Positions 9,645 to 18,780 are shown, counted from the stretch's first letter. The stretch: DNA of 64,000 nt from an uncultured Prevotellaceae bacterium (GCA_902778255.1 CACYXD010000011.1:62001-126000), one strand, 5' to 3'. Notes: generated by a model from the letters alone, not told the origin. Program-made: numbers and translations.

Positions 9645-9690
9645 CAAAGGTAATCATTTTCCTCCACAATCCCCCACTTTTCCCCACTTT
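9645..9690 (-). promoter_or_regulatory. dcw promoter with three MraZ-box-like direct repeats
   Basis: On the minus strand three 10-bp units follow each other exactly: AAAGTGGGGA (9690-9681), AAAGTGGGGG (9680-9671) and ATTGTGGAGG (9670-9661). A Bacteroidota -7 box, TACCTTTG, lies at 9652-9645. The repeats cover the place where the -33 element should be. MraZ sites in E. coli are TGGGN repeats with 5-nt spacers, and AAAGTGG-type repeats are known in Mollicutes, so this is a strong candidate operator. Confidence 0.85.
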
Positions 9691-9853
9691 TTTTTATCAA
9701 ATATGTAATTTTTCTTCTTTTGATACATTTTAGCGCTCATTTTAGCACATAAATGACTTTTTGTGCAAAGCCATAGCCACGCTTCAAAAACTTAATATGT
9801 GCAAAAATATTAATTTTCATCTAAAAAAAACGCAGAAACTGAAAGATTTTACG

Positions 9854-9861
9854 TAATTTTG
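9854..9861 (+). promoter_or_regulatory. -7 promoter box for the glycine-lipid operon
   Basis: TAATTTTG fits TAnnTTTG and lies about 35 bp before the acyltransferase start at 9896. The stretch 9691-9853 between the two divergent promoters is AT-rich and shows nothing else I recognise. Confidence 0.6.
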
Positions 9862-9895
9862 CACGTTGGTATTGAAGAAGCGAGGAATAGCCATC

Positions 9896-10717
9896 ATGGA
9901 GAAAACCATAGACATAGACAAAATCCTAAAAGGCAAGATGGGCAAAAAAGCCCGTTGGGTGCCCAGGCCTCTTGTCTGGTGGCTGAAACACATTGTCCAT
10001 GAGGATCAAGTCAACGACTATCTATGGAGGGCCCGTGATCTAAAAGGAACACCATGGCTCAAGGCACAACTTAACAGTCTGAAAGTGACCATCAAGGTGA
10101 AGGGTTTAGAGAACCTGCCTGCCAAGGATGATCCAAGACGCTACACCTTTGTCAGCAACCACCCTTTGGGCGGTATTGACGGAATAGCCATCGGATCAGT
10201 TATCGGCGAGCGCTATGATGACAACTTCCGCTATCTGGTCAACGATCTGCTGATGAACCTGCCAGGACTGGCTCCGCTCTGCATTCCCATCAACAAGACA
10301 GGAAAGAACGGACGCGATTTCCCCGCCATGGTAGAAGCTGGATTCAAGGGTGACACACACATCCTAATGTTCCCTGCCGGTCTCTGTTCACGCAAACGCA
10401 ATGGTGAGATTCGCGATCTTGAATGGAAAAAGACCTTCATCACCAAAAGCGTGGAGACCCAACGCGATATCGTACCCATCTACTTTGAAGGCCATAACAG
10501 CAACTTCTTCTACCGTCTATCGAACATCAGCGACCGTTACGTAAAAAAGATCAACATCGCAATGCTGTTCTTAGCCGACGAAATGTTTAAAAACGAAGGC
10601 CAAACCTTTACAATCACCTTCGGAAAGCCCATACCCTGGCAGACATTCAATCACGAGAAAACGCCGATGGAATGGGCAAAATTTGTCAAAAACAAAGTTT
10701 ACAAACTAGCCAAATAA
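9896..10717 (+). CDS. glsA: PlsC-type acyltransferase, probable glycine-lipid O-acyltransferase
   Basis: Protein of 273 residues with a PlsC-like acyltransferase core. The HX4D motif appears as NHPLGGID (about residues 89-96) and the FPEG block as MFPAGLCSR (about 158-166). It lies 22 bp before a second acyltransferase of the COG3176 type. This pair matches the glsA/glsB arrangement of Bacteroides thetaiotaomicron, where the products make N-acyloxyacyl glycine lipids: GlsB N-acylates glycine and GlsA adds the second acyl chain. The frame opens at a TTG at 9866, but the ATG at 9896 (MEKTIDIDKI) is taken as the start. The function is assigned from family and gene pairing. Confidence 0.78.
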   Translation: MEKTIDIDKILKGKMGKKARWVPRPLVWWLKHIVHEDQVNDYLWRARDLKGTPWLKAQLNSLKVTIKVKGLENLPAKDDPRRYTFVSNHPLGGIDGIAIGSVIGERYDDNFRYLVNDLLMNLPGLAPLCIPINKTGKNGRDFPAMVEAGFKGDTHILMFPAGLCSRKRNGEIRDLEWKKTFITKSVETQRDIVPIYFEGHNSNFFYRLSNISDRYVKKINIAMLFLADEMFKNEGQTFTITFGKPIPWQTFNHEKTPMEWAKFVKNKVYKLAK

Positions 10718-10739
10718 AAAGCAAACATCACAACAGATA

Positions 10740-11732
10740 ATGGAACAACCTATCATCGACCCGATTCCTGTCGAGGTGCTTAAAGCCGAACTGACACCCG
10801 ACCGCCAGTTGCGCATGACCAACAAGAGCAACAACAAGATCTACATCATTACGGCACACAATGCCCCTAACGTGATGAAAGAGATTGGGCGTCTGCGCGA
10901 AATCGCTTTCCGAGAAGCAGGAGGCGGCACAGGCAAGGAAGTTGACATCGACGAGTTTGACACTTGCGAGAACTGTTACAAACAGCTCATCGTGTGGAAT
11001 CCCGAGGCCGAAGAGATTATTGGCGGTTACCGTTATCTGGAGGGAACGAAATGGGAGATGGATGAGAACGGACAACCCAAACTGGCCACCAGTCACATGT
11101 TTCACTTCTCGGAAAAGTTCCTTCGCGATTATATGCCTTACACCATCGAACTCGGTCGTTCATTCGTAAGTCTGCCCTATCAGAGTTCGAAGATGGGAGC
11201 CAAGAGTCTGTTTGCGCTCGACAACCTCTGGGACGGTCTTGGCGCACTGACCGTCATCATGCCTAATGTCAAGTATTTCTTCGGCAAGATGACCATGTAT
11301 CCCAGCTACATCCGTGAGGGGCGCGATATGATTCTCTACTTCCTAAAGAAGCATTTCGATGATAAAGAGAATCTCGTTATACCGATGAAACCGCTGAAAA
11401 TTGAAACTGACGAGAAAGAACTGGCCGCCATTTTCACCGAAAACGATTTCAAGGAAGACTACCGAATACTCAATCAAAAGATACGTGCCCTCGGGTATAA
11501 CATTCCCCCATTGGTGAACGCCTACATGAGTCTGTCGCCCACCATGAAACTATTCGGTACAGCCATCAATTACGGCTTTGGCGATGTGGAGGAGACCGGC
11601 ATTCTGATAGCCATGGACGAGGTATTGGAAGAAAAACGTGTACGCCATATCGACTCCTTCATCAAGGAGCACCCTGAAGCCATGAAGATTACCAGCGGGG
11701 CCAATAAGATCATTTACAAAGAGAAGAATTAG
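10740..11732 (+). CDS. glsB: GNAT-like N-acyltransferase, probable glycine-lipid synthase first step
   Basis: Protein of 330 residues of the hemolysin-like/OlsB-type N-acyltransferase family. Family-like blocks are IGRLREIAFREAGGGTGKEVDIDEFD (about residues 49-74), EEIIGGYRYL and YTIELGRSFVSLPYQ. The family transfers acyl groups from acyl-ACP to the amino group of an amino acid; in Bacteroides the substrate is glycine. It follows the O-acyltransferase by 22 bp, so the two are probably one operon. Its stop codon overlaps the convergent dgt stop in the string TTAG (11729-11732), leaving no room for a separate terminator. Confidence 0.8.
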   Translation: MEQPIIDPIPVEVLKAELTPDRQLRMTNKSNNKIYIITAHNAPNVMKEIGRLREIAFREAGGGTGKEVDIDEFDTCENCYKQLIVWNPEAEEIIGGYRYLEGTKWEMDENGQPKLATSHMFHFSEKFLRDYMPYTIELGRSFVSLPYQSSKMGAKSLFALDNLWDGLGALTVIMPNVKYFFGKMTMYPSYIREGRDMILYFLKKHFDDKENLVIPMKPLKIETDEKELAAIFTENDFKEDYRILNQKIRALGYNIPPLVNAYMSLSPTMKLFGTAINYGFGDVEETGILIAMDEVLEEKRVRHIDSFIKEHPEAMKITSGANKIIYKEKN

Positions 11733-13069
11733 ATTATCGGCAACGATATTCCGCAAATCTTCTGATACACATCCAGCGCATAGACATCCGTCATGCCTGT
11801 GATATAGTCAATGACTGCCATGAGGCGGGTTTCCAAGTCATCGCTATCTATATCATACTGACTGCTCACACGCCCAATGAGTTGCTGTGAGTAGTAGCGC
11901 TCAGGATGCTCAATAGCTTCAACCATCAGTTCCATCAGGGTTGCCATGATACGGTAACCAGAAAGTTCCACATCCAACACTGGTCGGCTTTTATAGATGC
12001 GCACCATCGACACCTTGGTACAAGCTTTGTAAGCATCGCGCTGAATGGGTGATATATTGTCGATGAGCGACCCTTTAAACATTCCCTCCAGTATCTCTTC
12101 CTCGTGTTCGAGGAAAGTTTTTACGCATTCATTCTCCAGTTTTCCGATCACACAGGCGCGCAAATACTGCACCTTTTCATTAACATCCGTCAGCTGTTCA
12201 TCGCTAATACGATGACGAATGCGATTTTGCTCGGTTTCATCGAAGAATGAGAGCATTAGTGCTATTGTTTCATCGTATGTCAAAATCTTGAGTTTGAAGG
12301 CATCCTCCAAGTCCATAATCTCATAACAGATATCGTCGGCTGCCTCGACGAGATAGACCAACGGATAACGCGCCCATCGTTCCTTGCCTTTCTCTGTCTG
12401 AAGCTTGGGAATGCCTAACATTTCAGCCAGCATTTCATAATGTTCTCGCTCAGACTCGAAAAAGCCAAACTTATTCTTTGTGGCTGCGATCGACGGGAAG
12501 GGGTATTTCACGATACTGGCCAAGGTACTGTAGGTCATGGCAAAGCCGCCCTGCCTACGCCCCTTAAAACTATGTGTCAGCAATCGAAACGCATTGGCAT
12601 TACCATCGAAACGAGTGATATCGCTCCAAAATTCTGGCGACACCCGATCCTTCAGATAAGCCCCTTTCCCTTCAATGAAAAACGACTGGATAGCTTTTTC
12701 TCCAGAATGGCCAAAAGGCGGATTCCCTAAATCATGGGCTAGACAAGCAGTAGCCACAATTTGACCTATCTCAGGCAACAAAGAATTGCTGAAATCGTTG
12801 TTTCTCTGACACAAAGCCCGCGCGACATCGTTTCCCAAAGACATACCGACGCTCGCCACTTCCAGCGAATGTGTCAGTCGGTTATGCACGAAAACGCTAC
12901 CAGGCAGAGGAAACACCTGTGTCTTGTTCTGCAGTCTGCGAAACGGAGCCGAGAAAATCAGTCGGTCATAGTCCCGCTTAAACTCTGTGCGATCATCATG
13001 ACGCTCCAGGTGCTTATGCTCTTGCCCCAGTCGTCTATTACTTATCAGTTGTTGCCAATTCATTTTCAT
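11729..13069 (-). CDS. dgt: Deoxyguanosinetriphosphate triphosphohydrolase (dGTPase)
   Basis: HD-domain enzyme of about 446 residues that hydrolyses dGTP to deoxyguanosine and triphosphate, limiting the dNTP pool. Diagnostic segments are RTEFKRDYDRLIFSAPFRRL (near residue 30), THSLEVASVG, CLAHDLGNPPFGHSGE with the HD pair, and LVYLVEAADDICYEIMDLED. A -7 box, TAATTTTG (13082-13075), ends only 5 bp before the ATG at 13069. Transcription would therefore start almost at the start codon, or give an 8-nt leader to the next ATG at 13063. Longer readings of the frame would lie upstream of the promoter. Confidence 0.92.
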   Translation of the reverse strand: MKMNWQQLISNRRLGQEHKHLERHDDRTEFKRDYDRLIFSAPFRRLQNKTQVFPLPGSVFVHNRLTHSLEVASVGMSLGNDVARALCQRNNDFSNSLLPEIGQIVATACLAHDLGNPPFGHSGEKAIQSFFIEGKGAYLKDRVSPEFWSDITRFDGNANAFRLLTHSFKGRRQGGFAMTYSTLASIVKYPFPSIAATKNKFGFFESEREHYEMLAEMLGIPKLQTEKGKERWARYPLVYLVEAADDICYEIMDLEDAFKLKILTYDETIALMLSFFDETEQNRIRHRISDEQLTDVNEKVQYLRACVIGKLENECVKTFLEHEEEILEGMFKGSLIDNISPIQRDAYKACTKVSMVRIYKSRPVLDVELSGYRIMATLMELMVEAIEHPERYYSQQLIGRVSSQYDIDSDDLETRLMAVIDYITGMTDVYALDVYQKICGISLPII

Positions 13070-13074
13070 CGGTG

Positions 13075-13082
13075 CAAAATTA
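13075..13082 (-). promoter_or_regulatory. -7 promoter box for dgt
   Basis: TAATTTTG on the minus strand fits TAnnTTTG. Its closeness to the start codon implies a nearly leaderless mRNA. Confidence 0.6.
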
Positions 13083-13169
13083 CGAAAAAAAATGATATTT
13101 ACTATCACAGCATCTGCAAAAAATTACAAAATAAGTAGGGCGGATGATGGCTATTTGAAGATAAATCAC

Positions 13170-13177
13170 TAATTTTG
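13170..13177 (+). promoter_or_regulatory. -7 promoter box for dut
   Basis: TAATTTTG, about 30 bp before the dut ATG at 13207. A TTTG at 13154 is closer than the usual -33 spacing, so the upstream element is uncertain. Confidence 0.55.
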
Positions 13178-13206
13178 CACGCTATATATATAAAAACTTG
13201 TGTAAG

Positions 13207-13641
13207 ATGAAAGTAAACATTATCAACAAGGGGCATCAACCCCTGCCACAATACGCCACGTCACAGAGTGCTGGTATGGACCTCAGAGCCAACCTTGACG
13301 AGCCCGTCATCCTGAAGCCACTGGAGAGAAAACTCATCCCCACTGGATTACATATCGCACTACCTGTAGGTTTCGAGGCACAAGTACGTCCACGTAGCGG
13401 TCTGGCTCTGAAGAAGGGTATCACCGTGCTCAATACGCCTGGTACTATTGATGCCGACTATCGCGGCGAGATAGGCGTTGTGCTCATCAACCTGTCGCAG
13501 GAGGAGTTTGTAGTCAACGACGGTGAGCGTATAGCCCAGATGGTGATAGCCCGCCACGAAAATGCCGAATTCATCGAAGTGGAAGTGCTGGATGAGACTG
13601 AGCGTGGTGAAGGCGGTTATGGCCACACAGGAGTGAAATAA
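13207..13641 (+). CDS. dut: dUTPase (deoxyuridine triphosphatase)
   Basis: Homotrimeric dUTP pyrophosphatase of 144 residues; it makes dUMP for thymidylate synthesis and keeps uracil out of DNA. All five family motifs are present: [44 protein letters not shown] and the C-terminal [10 protein letters not shown]. The frame begins at a TTG at 13198 but the ATG at 13207 (MKVNIINKG) is the natural start. It lies 20 bp before the TPR gene and may be cotranscribed with that operon. With ung at 32948 the genome holds both the preventive and the repair route for uracil in DNA. Confidence 0.97.
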   Translation: MKVNIINKGHQPLPQYATSQSAGMDLRANLDEPVILKPLERKLIPTGLHIALPVGFEAQVRPRSGLALKKGITVLNTPGTIDADYRGEIGVVLINLSQEEFVVNDGERIAQMVIARHENAEFIEVEVLDETERGEGGYGHTGVK

Positions 13642-13661
13642 AGAGGTGAGAAGTGAGAGGT

Positions 13662-15362
13662 ATGATTAGATTAACGGCTATATTCGTCCTTTTCTTATGC
13701 TGTCTGGGCATTTTTGCTCAGACCGATGACGTGCAGCGCCGCTACGAGGTAACCTTCCATGAGGCGATGCTCCAGCGCCAGAAAGGGCACCATGATGCCG
13801 CTTTCGACTTGCTTAGCCGCTGTCTGGAGTTGAAGCCCAATGCTTCCGAAGCCTGTTTCTTCCTTGCCCAGTATTATAGCGAGATAAAGAAAACAGACCA
13901 GGCACTGGTGCTTTTCAAAAAAGCCTCAGACCTTTGTCCCGATAATCTCACCTATATGGAAACGCTGGCACAGGCGTACATCGCCAAGGAGAAATATGCC
14001 GATGCCATCACGGTGGTAGAGAAGATGTACGAGCAGGACAAGAGTCGCCAAGAGTTGTTGGAGATGCTCTACCGTCTCTACTATCAGGAAAAAGACTTCC
14101 AAAAGTCCATCGATGTGCTTGACAGAATGGAGCTTATCGATGGTAAGAGTGAGCGTATCTCATTAGCAAAGAGTGCGCTCTACATGGAACTTGACAACAA
14201 CGAGAAAGCTCTTTCCACTATCAAGTCCTTATCGGATGAGCATCCATACGACCTCAACTACCGCACACTCTATGCCAACACATTGATGGGCAATGATCGG
14301 ATGGACGAGGCCTACGACATTCTGGAAAGCATCCTCAAGGAAGAGCCACGCAATGTCAAGGCCCAACAGTCATTGAGGACTTTCTTCATCAGGACAGAAG
14401 ATTTTGAAGCCGCTGACTCCGTCACCCATTGCATTCTTGTCAACAAAGACACGGAGATAAGCGACAAGGTCTATCTGCTGCGGCAGATGATTACTGAGAA
14501 CGAACAGGCTGGTGGCGACAGCACAGAGATACTCCACATCTTCCAGGACATCCTGCAACAGCCGGAGCCAGATGCCGACATCGCCGAACTGAAAGCGGCC
14601 TACATGGATCTGAAGCAGATGCCACGCGACAGCATCGCTGCCGCCCTGCAGCTGGTATTGAAATTGGACCCCAATAGAACCTCTGCCCGCCTTCACCTGG
14701 TGCAGTATGCCTGGGAGGACAATGACAACGACCGCATCATTAGTCTCTGCCAAGAGGCACGACAGTATAACCCCGAGGAGATGGCCTTTTACTATTATCA
14801 GGGTATCGCCTACTATCGTAAGGAAGACACCGACAATGCCTTGGAGGCTTTCAGAAACGGCATCAACGTCATCGACGACCATAGTTCACCGGCTATCGTG
14901 TCCGACTTCTATTCCGTCATGGGCGACCTGCTGTTCCAGAAAGACCGCTGTGCAGAAGCTTTTGCCGCCTACGACTCATGTCTGCAGTGGAAGCCCGACA
15001 ATATCGGTTGTCTGAACAATTATGCCTACTACCTCAGCATCAATAATGGAGACCTGGAGAAAGCCGAGGAGATGAGCTATAAGACCATCAAGGCGGAGCC
15101 CAAGAACTCCACTTATCTCGATACCTATGCATGGATCCTCTTCATGCAGGGACGTTATGCCGAAGCCCGCATCTATATCGAGCAGGCCCTGCAAAACGAT
15201 TCCGCTGTCGGTGCCGTCGTCACCGAACATGCCGGCGACATCTACGCCCTGAACGGCGATATGACTACGGCTCTCGACCTTTGGAAAAAAGCCTACGAGG
15301 AAGCACCAGACAATAAGGTATTAAGACGAAAGATCAAACGAAAAAAATATATCAAGCAATGA
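13662..15362 (+). CDS. Exported tetratricopeptide-repeat protein
   Basis: Protein of 566 residues with an N-terminal signal peptide (MIRLTAIFVLFLCCLGIFAQ) followed by roughly a dozen TPR units up to the C-terminus. Clear examples are EACFFLAQYYSEIKKTDQAL and YLDTYAWILFMQGRYAEA. TPR arrays are protein-binding scaffolds; no catalytic domain is visible. A GTG at 13653 is an alternative start, but the ATG at 13662 begins the signal peptide and follows the purine-rich tract GAGGTGAGAAGTGAGAGG. The stop overlaps the next start as ATGA. The fixed order TPR-DUF4292-EnvC suggests a cell-envelope role. Confidence 0.85.
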   Translation: MIRLTAIFVLFLCCLGIFAQTDDVQRRYEVTFHEAMLQRQKGHHDAAFDLLSRCLELKPNASEACFFLAQYYSEIKKTDQALVLFKKASDLCPDNLTYMETLAQAYIAKEKYADAITVVEKMYEQDKSRQELLEMLYRLYYQEKDFQKSIDVLDRMELIDGKSERISLAKSALYMELDNNEKALSTIKSLSDEHPYDLNYRTLYANTLMGNDRMDEAYDILESILKEEPRNVKAQQSLRTFFIRTEDFEAADSVTHCILVNKDTEISDKVYLLRQMITENEQAGGDSTEILHIFQDILQQPEPDADIAELKAAYMDLKQMPRDSIAAALQLVLKLDPNRTSARLHLVQYAWEDNDNDRIISLCQEARQYNPEEMAFYYYQGIAYYRKEDTDNALEAFRNGINVIDDHSSPAIVSDFYSVMGDLLFQKDRCAEAFAAYDSCLQWKPDNIGCLNNYAYYLSINNGDLEKAEEMSYKTIKAEPKNSTYLDTYAWILFMQGRYAEARIYIEQALQNDSAVGAVVTEHAGDIYALNGDMTTALDLWKKAYEEAPDNKVLRRKIKRKKYIKQ

Positions 15363-16210
15363 AAATATCAAGCATCCTAAAAGTTGCCGCATTGGCAATT
15401 CCCCTGTGCCTTGCTTCTTGCCATTCCAAGAAGCAAGCCGTGAAAGACAGTGTCACCCCACTGACCCAAGAGCAGAAACAAGAGATAGAGCTGCTGGACA
15501 AGATCAAGGAGAACACGCAGCCTTCTCAGTTTGTCACCTCAAAGCTGAAGTTCTCGGTGGAGTATGGCAGCCAACAAATGTCGCTCACCGGCAACCTGAA
15601 GATGAAACGCGACGATGTCATCCAGATGCAACTGATGGCATTCGGATTCGTCGAGGCTGCACGCATCGAGTTCACCAAAGACTATGTCCTCATTATCGAC
15701 CGTATCAACAAACAGTACCTCAAGGTGCCCTATAAATACGTTGACTTCCTCCGCAACAGCGGCATCAATTTCTATACGCTGCAGGCCCTGTTCTGGAACG
15801 AGTTGTTCAAGCCCGGACAGCAGACTGTTGACAACAGCAACTTTGCGGACTTCACCACCAACATCGAGGGCGACGAGGCCATCATCACCTACGAGGAGGG
15901 CAAGATGAACTATAGCTGGTTGACCAACCATGCCTCTGGTCGTATCAAGATGACCAACATCGCCTATCGCGACCCCTTCAAGGGCAACACGCAGTTAAAC
16001 TGGGAGTATACCGAGTTCTCGAAACTGAACCAGAAGACATTCCCAAGCAATATGAAAATCACGCTCACCACGCCAGAGAAGGAAGTGAAGTTGGGCGTCC
16101 GTCTCAACTATCTTGGCAACGAGAGCGACTGGGAACCACGCACAAAGGTGTCCGACAAATACCGCGAGGTTGACGTAGATCAGATCCTGCGCCGCTTTAT
16201 GGCTCTTTAA
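15359..16210 (+). CDS. DUF4292 family lipoprotein
   Basis: Predicted lipoprotein of 283 residues with the lipobox LCLASC, putting the acylated cysteine at residue 20. The mature part is rich in beta-strand patterns, as in the LolA/LolB-like fold assigned to DUF4292 (for example SVEYGSQQMSLTGNLKMKRD and EGKMNYSWLTNHASGRIKM). The function of the family is not established; a lipid- or lipoprotein-handling role at the outer membrane is inferred from the fold only. It overlaps the TPR gene by 4 bp and is followed 24 bp later by the EnvC-like gene, so the three are very probably one operon. Confidence 0.82.
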   Translation: MKISSILKVAALAIPLCLASCHSKKQAVKDSVTPLTQEQKQEIELLDKIKENTQPSQFVTSKLKFSVEYGSQQMSLTGNLKMKRDDVIQMQLMAFGFVEAARIEFTKDYVLIIDRINKQYLKVPYKYVDFLRNSGINFYTLQALFWNELFKPGQQTVDNSNFADFTTNIEGDEAIITYEEGKMNYSWLTNHASGRIKMTNIAYRDPFKGNTQLNWEYTEFSKLNQKTFPSNMKITLTTPEKEVKLGVRLNYLGNESDWEPRTKVSDKYREVDVDQILRRFMAL

Positions 16211-16234
16211 CATTACACGACAATAGAGAAGACA

Positions 16235-17710
16235 ATGAGAAAAATCTGCATACTGCTCCTTATGCTTGCCATCTGCATCGCTGCTCCGGCCCAGAAGTCG
16301 AAGCGGAAGACGACGCAACGCAAGCAGACAACCACAAAAGTTCAACAAAAGAACACCGCCAAGAAACCCACCCAGAGGGAACAGTTGCAGGCCGACCAGA
16401 AAAAGCTGAAGAAAGATATTGAAGAGAAGAAACGCAAGAAGCAGCAACTGGACCAGCAGGTAAAGAAGCAGATGCAGGACGTTTTGGTACTCAACGGCGA
16501 GATCAATGAGAAGCAACGCACCATCGACACCATCAAGACCGACATCGACTCTCTGGATCGCAATCTGGATTTGCTCCATGCCCAGATGGACACCCTGCAA
16601 ACGGAGCTGGAGCAGCGCCAGAGCCGCTATGCCCACTCTGTCAGATACATGCACCGCAACCGTAAGCTGAAGAATAAGATGATGTTCTTCTTCAGCGCAC
16701 AGAACGTGAATCAGATGTATCGCCGTACACGTTTCATGAACGAATATGCCACTTACCAGAAGGCACAGGGCGAAGCCGTCAAGCTGAAACAACAGCAGGT
16801 AACAAAGAAACAGGAAGAGATTACCATCAGCAAGAACGAGAAAGACGCCCTGCTCGCGAAAGGCGAGCGTGAGCGCCGACTCATGGAGCAGCAGCAAGCC
16901 CAACAGAAAAAGATGGTGGCACAACTGCAGAAAGAACAGCGCACCGTACAGGAGCTCATCAAGAAAGAACAACAGGAAGAGGCTGCCCTCAATGCTAAGA
17001 TTGAAAAGCTCATTGCCGAGGAGATAGCGCGCGAAAAGGCACGCATAGAAGCAGAGAAGAAGCGCAAGGCCGAGGAACTGGCACGCAAGGAGCGCGAGCG
17101 TCAGGAGCGTGAACGACGTTTAGCCGAGGCCAAAGCACGTGAAGAGAAGGCGAAGGCCGAGGCTCTGGCTGCCAAGACCGCCAAGGAGAAAGCTGCCGCC
17201 AAGCAGCGTGCACTAGAAGCGGAAAATGCCAGAAAGACGGCAGAGCGCAACGTGGAAGAGAGCAAACAGGCCATCAACGACTTCACCAATGCCGACCCCG
17301 ACAGAGTGCTCACTGGCAATTTCACCAGTAACAAAGGTCATCTGCCCATGCCTATCACAGGTGCCTACCAGGTGGTGCGCAGCTTTGGCTCCAATGTTGT
17401 CGATGGCATGAGCCATGTACACCTGTCAAGCAAGGGCTTGCACCTCAAGGGACAGCCTGGCGCCAAGGCCCGTTGTGTGTTCGACGGCGTAGTCAGTAAG
17501 ATCTACTCCACTGGCAATTCCTATATCGTCATGGTACGCCACGGCAAGTATATCTCCGTCTATTGCGATCTGGCTTCCGTCAGCGTAGCTTCAGGACAAA
17601 AAGTCTCGACCAACCAGACGCTGGGCAGTCTGGGACCGCAGAATACCATGCAGTTCCAGTTGCGCAACTGGACGGAACTGCTTGACCCGCGTCCTTGGCT
17701 CAGACGCTAA
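16235..17710 (+). CDS. EnvC-like murein hydrolase activator (coiled coil plus degenerate M23 domain)
   Basis: Exported protein of 491 residues: signal peptide MRKICILLLMLAICIAAPAQ, a Lys/Glu/Gln-rich coiled coil from about 30 to 360, and a C-terminal LytM/M23 domain from about 375. The usual zinc-binding HxxxD and HxH motifs are missing: the sequence reads GLHLKGQPGAKARC and QFQLRN where those ligands are expected. The domain is therefore probably not catalytic. EnvC of E. coli likewise lacks activity and switches on amidases at the septum, so an activator role is inferred. It ends the dut-TPR-DUF4292 run and is convergent with the M20 gene. Confidence 0.85.
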   Translation: MRKICILLLMLAICIAAPAQKSKRKTTQRKQTTTKVQQKNTAKKPTQREQLQADQKKLKKDIEEKKRKKQQLDQQVKKQMQDVLVLNGEINEKQRTIDTIKTDIDSLDRNLDLLHAQMDTLQTELEQRQSRYAHSVRYMHRNRKLKNKMMFFFSAQNVNQMYRRTRFMNEYATYQKAQGEAVKLKQQQVTKKQEEITISKNEKDALLAKGERERRLMEQQQAQQKKMVAQLQKEQRTVQELIKKEQQEEAALNAKIEKLIAEEIAREKARIEAEKKRKAEELARKERERQERERRLAEAKAREEKAKAEALAAKTAKEKAAAKQRALEAENARKTAERNVEESKQAINDFTNADPDRVLTGNFTSNKGHLPMPITGAYQVVRSFGSNVVDGMSHVHLSSKGLHLKGQPGAKARCVFDGVVSKIYSTGNSYIVMVRHGKYISVYCDLASVSVASGQKVSTNQTLGSLGPQNTMQFQLRNWTELLDPRPWLRR

Positions 17711-17718
17711 ACCACAAA

Positions 17719-18780
17719 TTATTCGAATAACTGTAGGTATAAGTCTAATGCCTGCTCTATCTCGCTGATGCAGATAAACTCATCAGCACTATGACTGCGT
17801 GACGACTGGCCAGGTCCCAACTTGAACGAAGGGAACGGCATCAGCGCCTGGTCGGAGAGCGTGGGCGAGCCGAAAGGACTCAGACCCAATTCCATACACC
17901 GCTTTATCAATGGATGCTCAGTAGGTATCGACGATGAATGCAGGCGGAACGAACGAGCCTTCAGTTCGCAGCGCTTCATGTGTTTCTGAAGAAATGCGAA
18001 CACAAACTCATTCTGATAATACTCATTGGTACGCACGTCTATGACGAAATGCAGCAGGTCAGGTATCACGTTATGCTGCGTGCCGCTCTCCACCTGCGTC
18101 ACCGTCATCTTCGTAGGCCCCAGCAGCGGACTCTCCTTGCCAAACCTGTAGTCACGCAGCCACGCCAGATCGTCCAATGCCTCGTAGATGGCATTCACAC
18201 CCTCGTTTCTGGCAGCATGGCCGCTCACGCCGTGGGCATAGCCATCTATCACCATCAGTCCCTTCTCCGCAATGGCAGGCTGCATCCCTGTTGGCTCACC
18301 TACGATGGCCACGTCAATCCGTGGCAACAGCGGCAACACCCGCTCCACACCATCCTTGCCTGACACCTCCTCTTCGGCCGATGCCAGATAGACCAGGTTA
18401 AAGGGAAGCAGTTTGCCTTTCAGGATGCGAAACACCTGCAGCAGCGTCACCAGTCCGCCCCCGCAGTCGTTCGAACCCAGTCCAAAGAGCTGATTGCCTT
18501 CCATCAGCGGCTCATGCGGATCTTTCGTCCACGTAGCCACTGGCTTCACCGTATCGATATGCGCGTTGAGCAAGATGGTCTGCTTCGCCTCGTCAAAGCC
18601 TTCGGCCACCACCCACAGGTTGTTGGCCTCGCGCCGAGGGTTCAGTCCCCATTCGCGCATCTTCGCCTCCATCTTGTCGGCAGCCTCCGTCTCGCTACGG
18701 CTCACACGCGGTGTAGCAATCAACAATCTCAGCAGTTCCACCGCATCGTCCACATATCTGCTTCTTTCCTCAACACTCAT
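17719..18780 (-). CDS. argE: M20 family metallohydrolase, probable N-acyl-ornithine deacetylase
   Basis: Cytoplasmic zinc peptidase-like protein of 353 residues. Metal-ligand motifs are LLNAHIDTVKP, GSNDCGGGLVTL, LASAEEEVSGKDG with the Glu-Glu pair, and VGEPTGMQ, plus a C-terminal SHSADEF. Bacteroidales use an M20 enzyme of this type to remove the acyl group (succinyl in Bacteroides fragilis) from ornithine in arginine synthesis. A dipeptidase role cannot be excluded. The frame extends to 18819, but a -7 box at 18824-18817 overlaps that point, so the ATG at 18780 (MSVEERSRYV) is chosen. Confidence 0.8.
   Translation of the reverse strand: MSVEERSRYVDDAVELLRLLIATPRVSRSETEAADKMEAKMREWGLNPRREANNLWVVAEGFDEAKQTILLNAHIDTVKPVATWTKDPHEPLMEGNQLFGLGSNDCGGGLVTLLQVFRILKGKLLPFNLVYLASAEEEVSGKDGVERVLPLLPRIDVAIVGEPTGMQPAIAEKGLMVIDGYAHGVSGHAARNEGVNAIYEALDDLAWLRDYRFGKESPLLGPTKMTVTQVESGTQHNVIPDLLHFVIDVRTNEYYQNEFVFAFLQKHMKRCELKARSFRLHSSSIPTEHPLIKRCMELGLSPFGSPTLSDQALMPFPSFKLGPGQSSRSHSADEFICISEIEQALDLYLQLFE

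Noticed and set aside
15995..16972. Leucine-rich 325-codon open frame on the minus strand
   Set aside because: It is the antisense of the Lys/Gln-rich coiled coil of the EnvC-like gene; the hydrophobic look comes from complementing AAG, CAG and GAG codons.
16235..17710. Active M23 endopeptidase
   Set aside because: The zinc-binding HxxxD and HxH motifs are absent, so an activator role is preferred.
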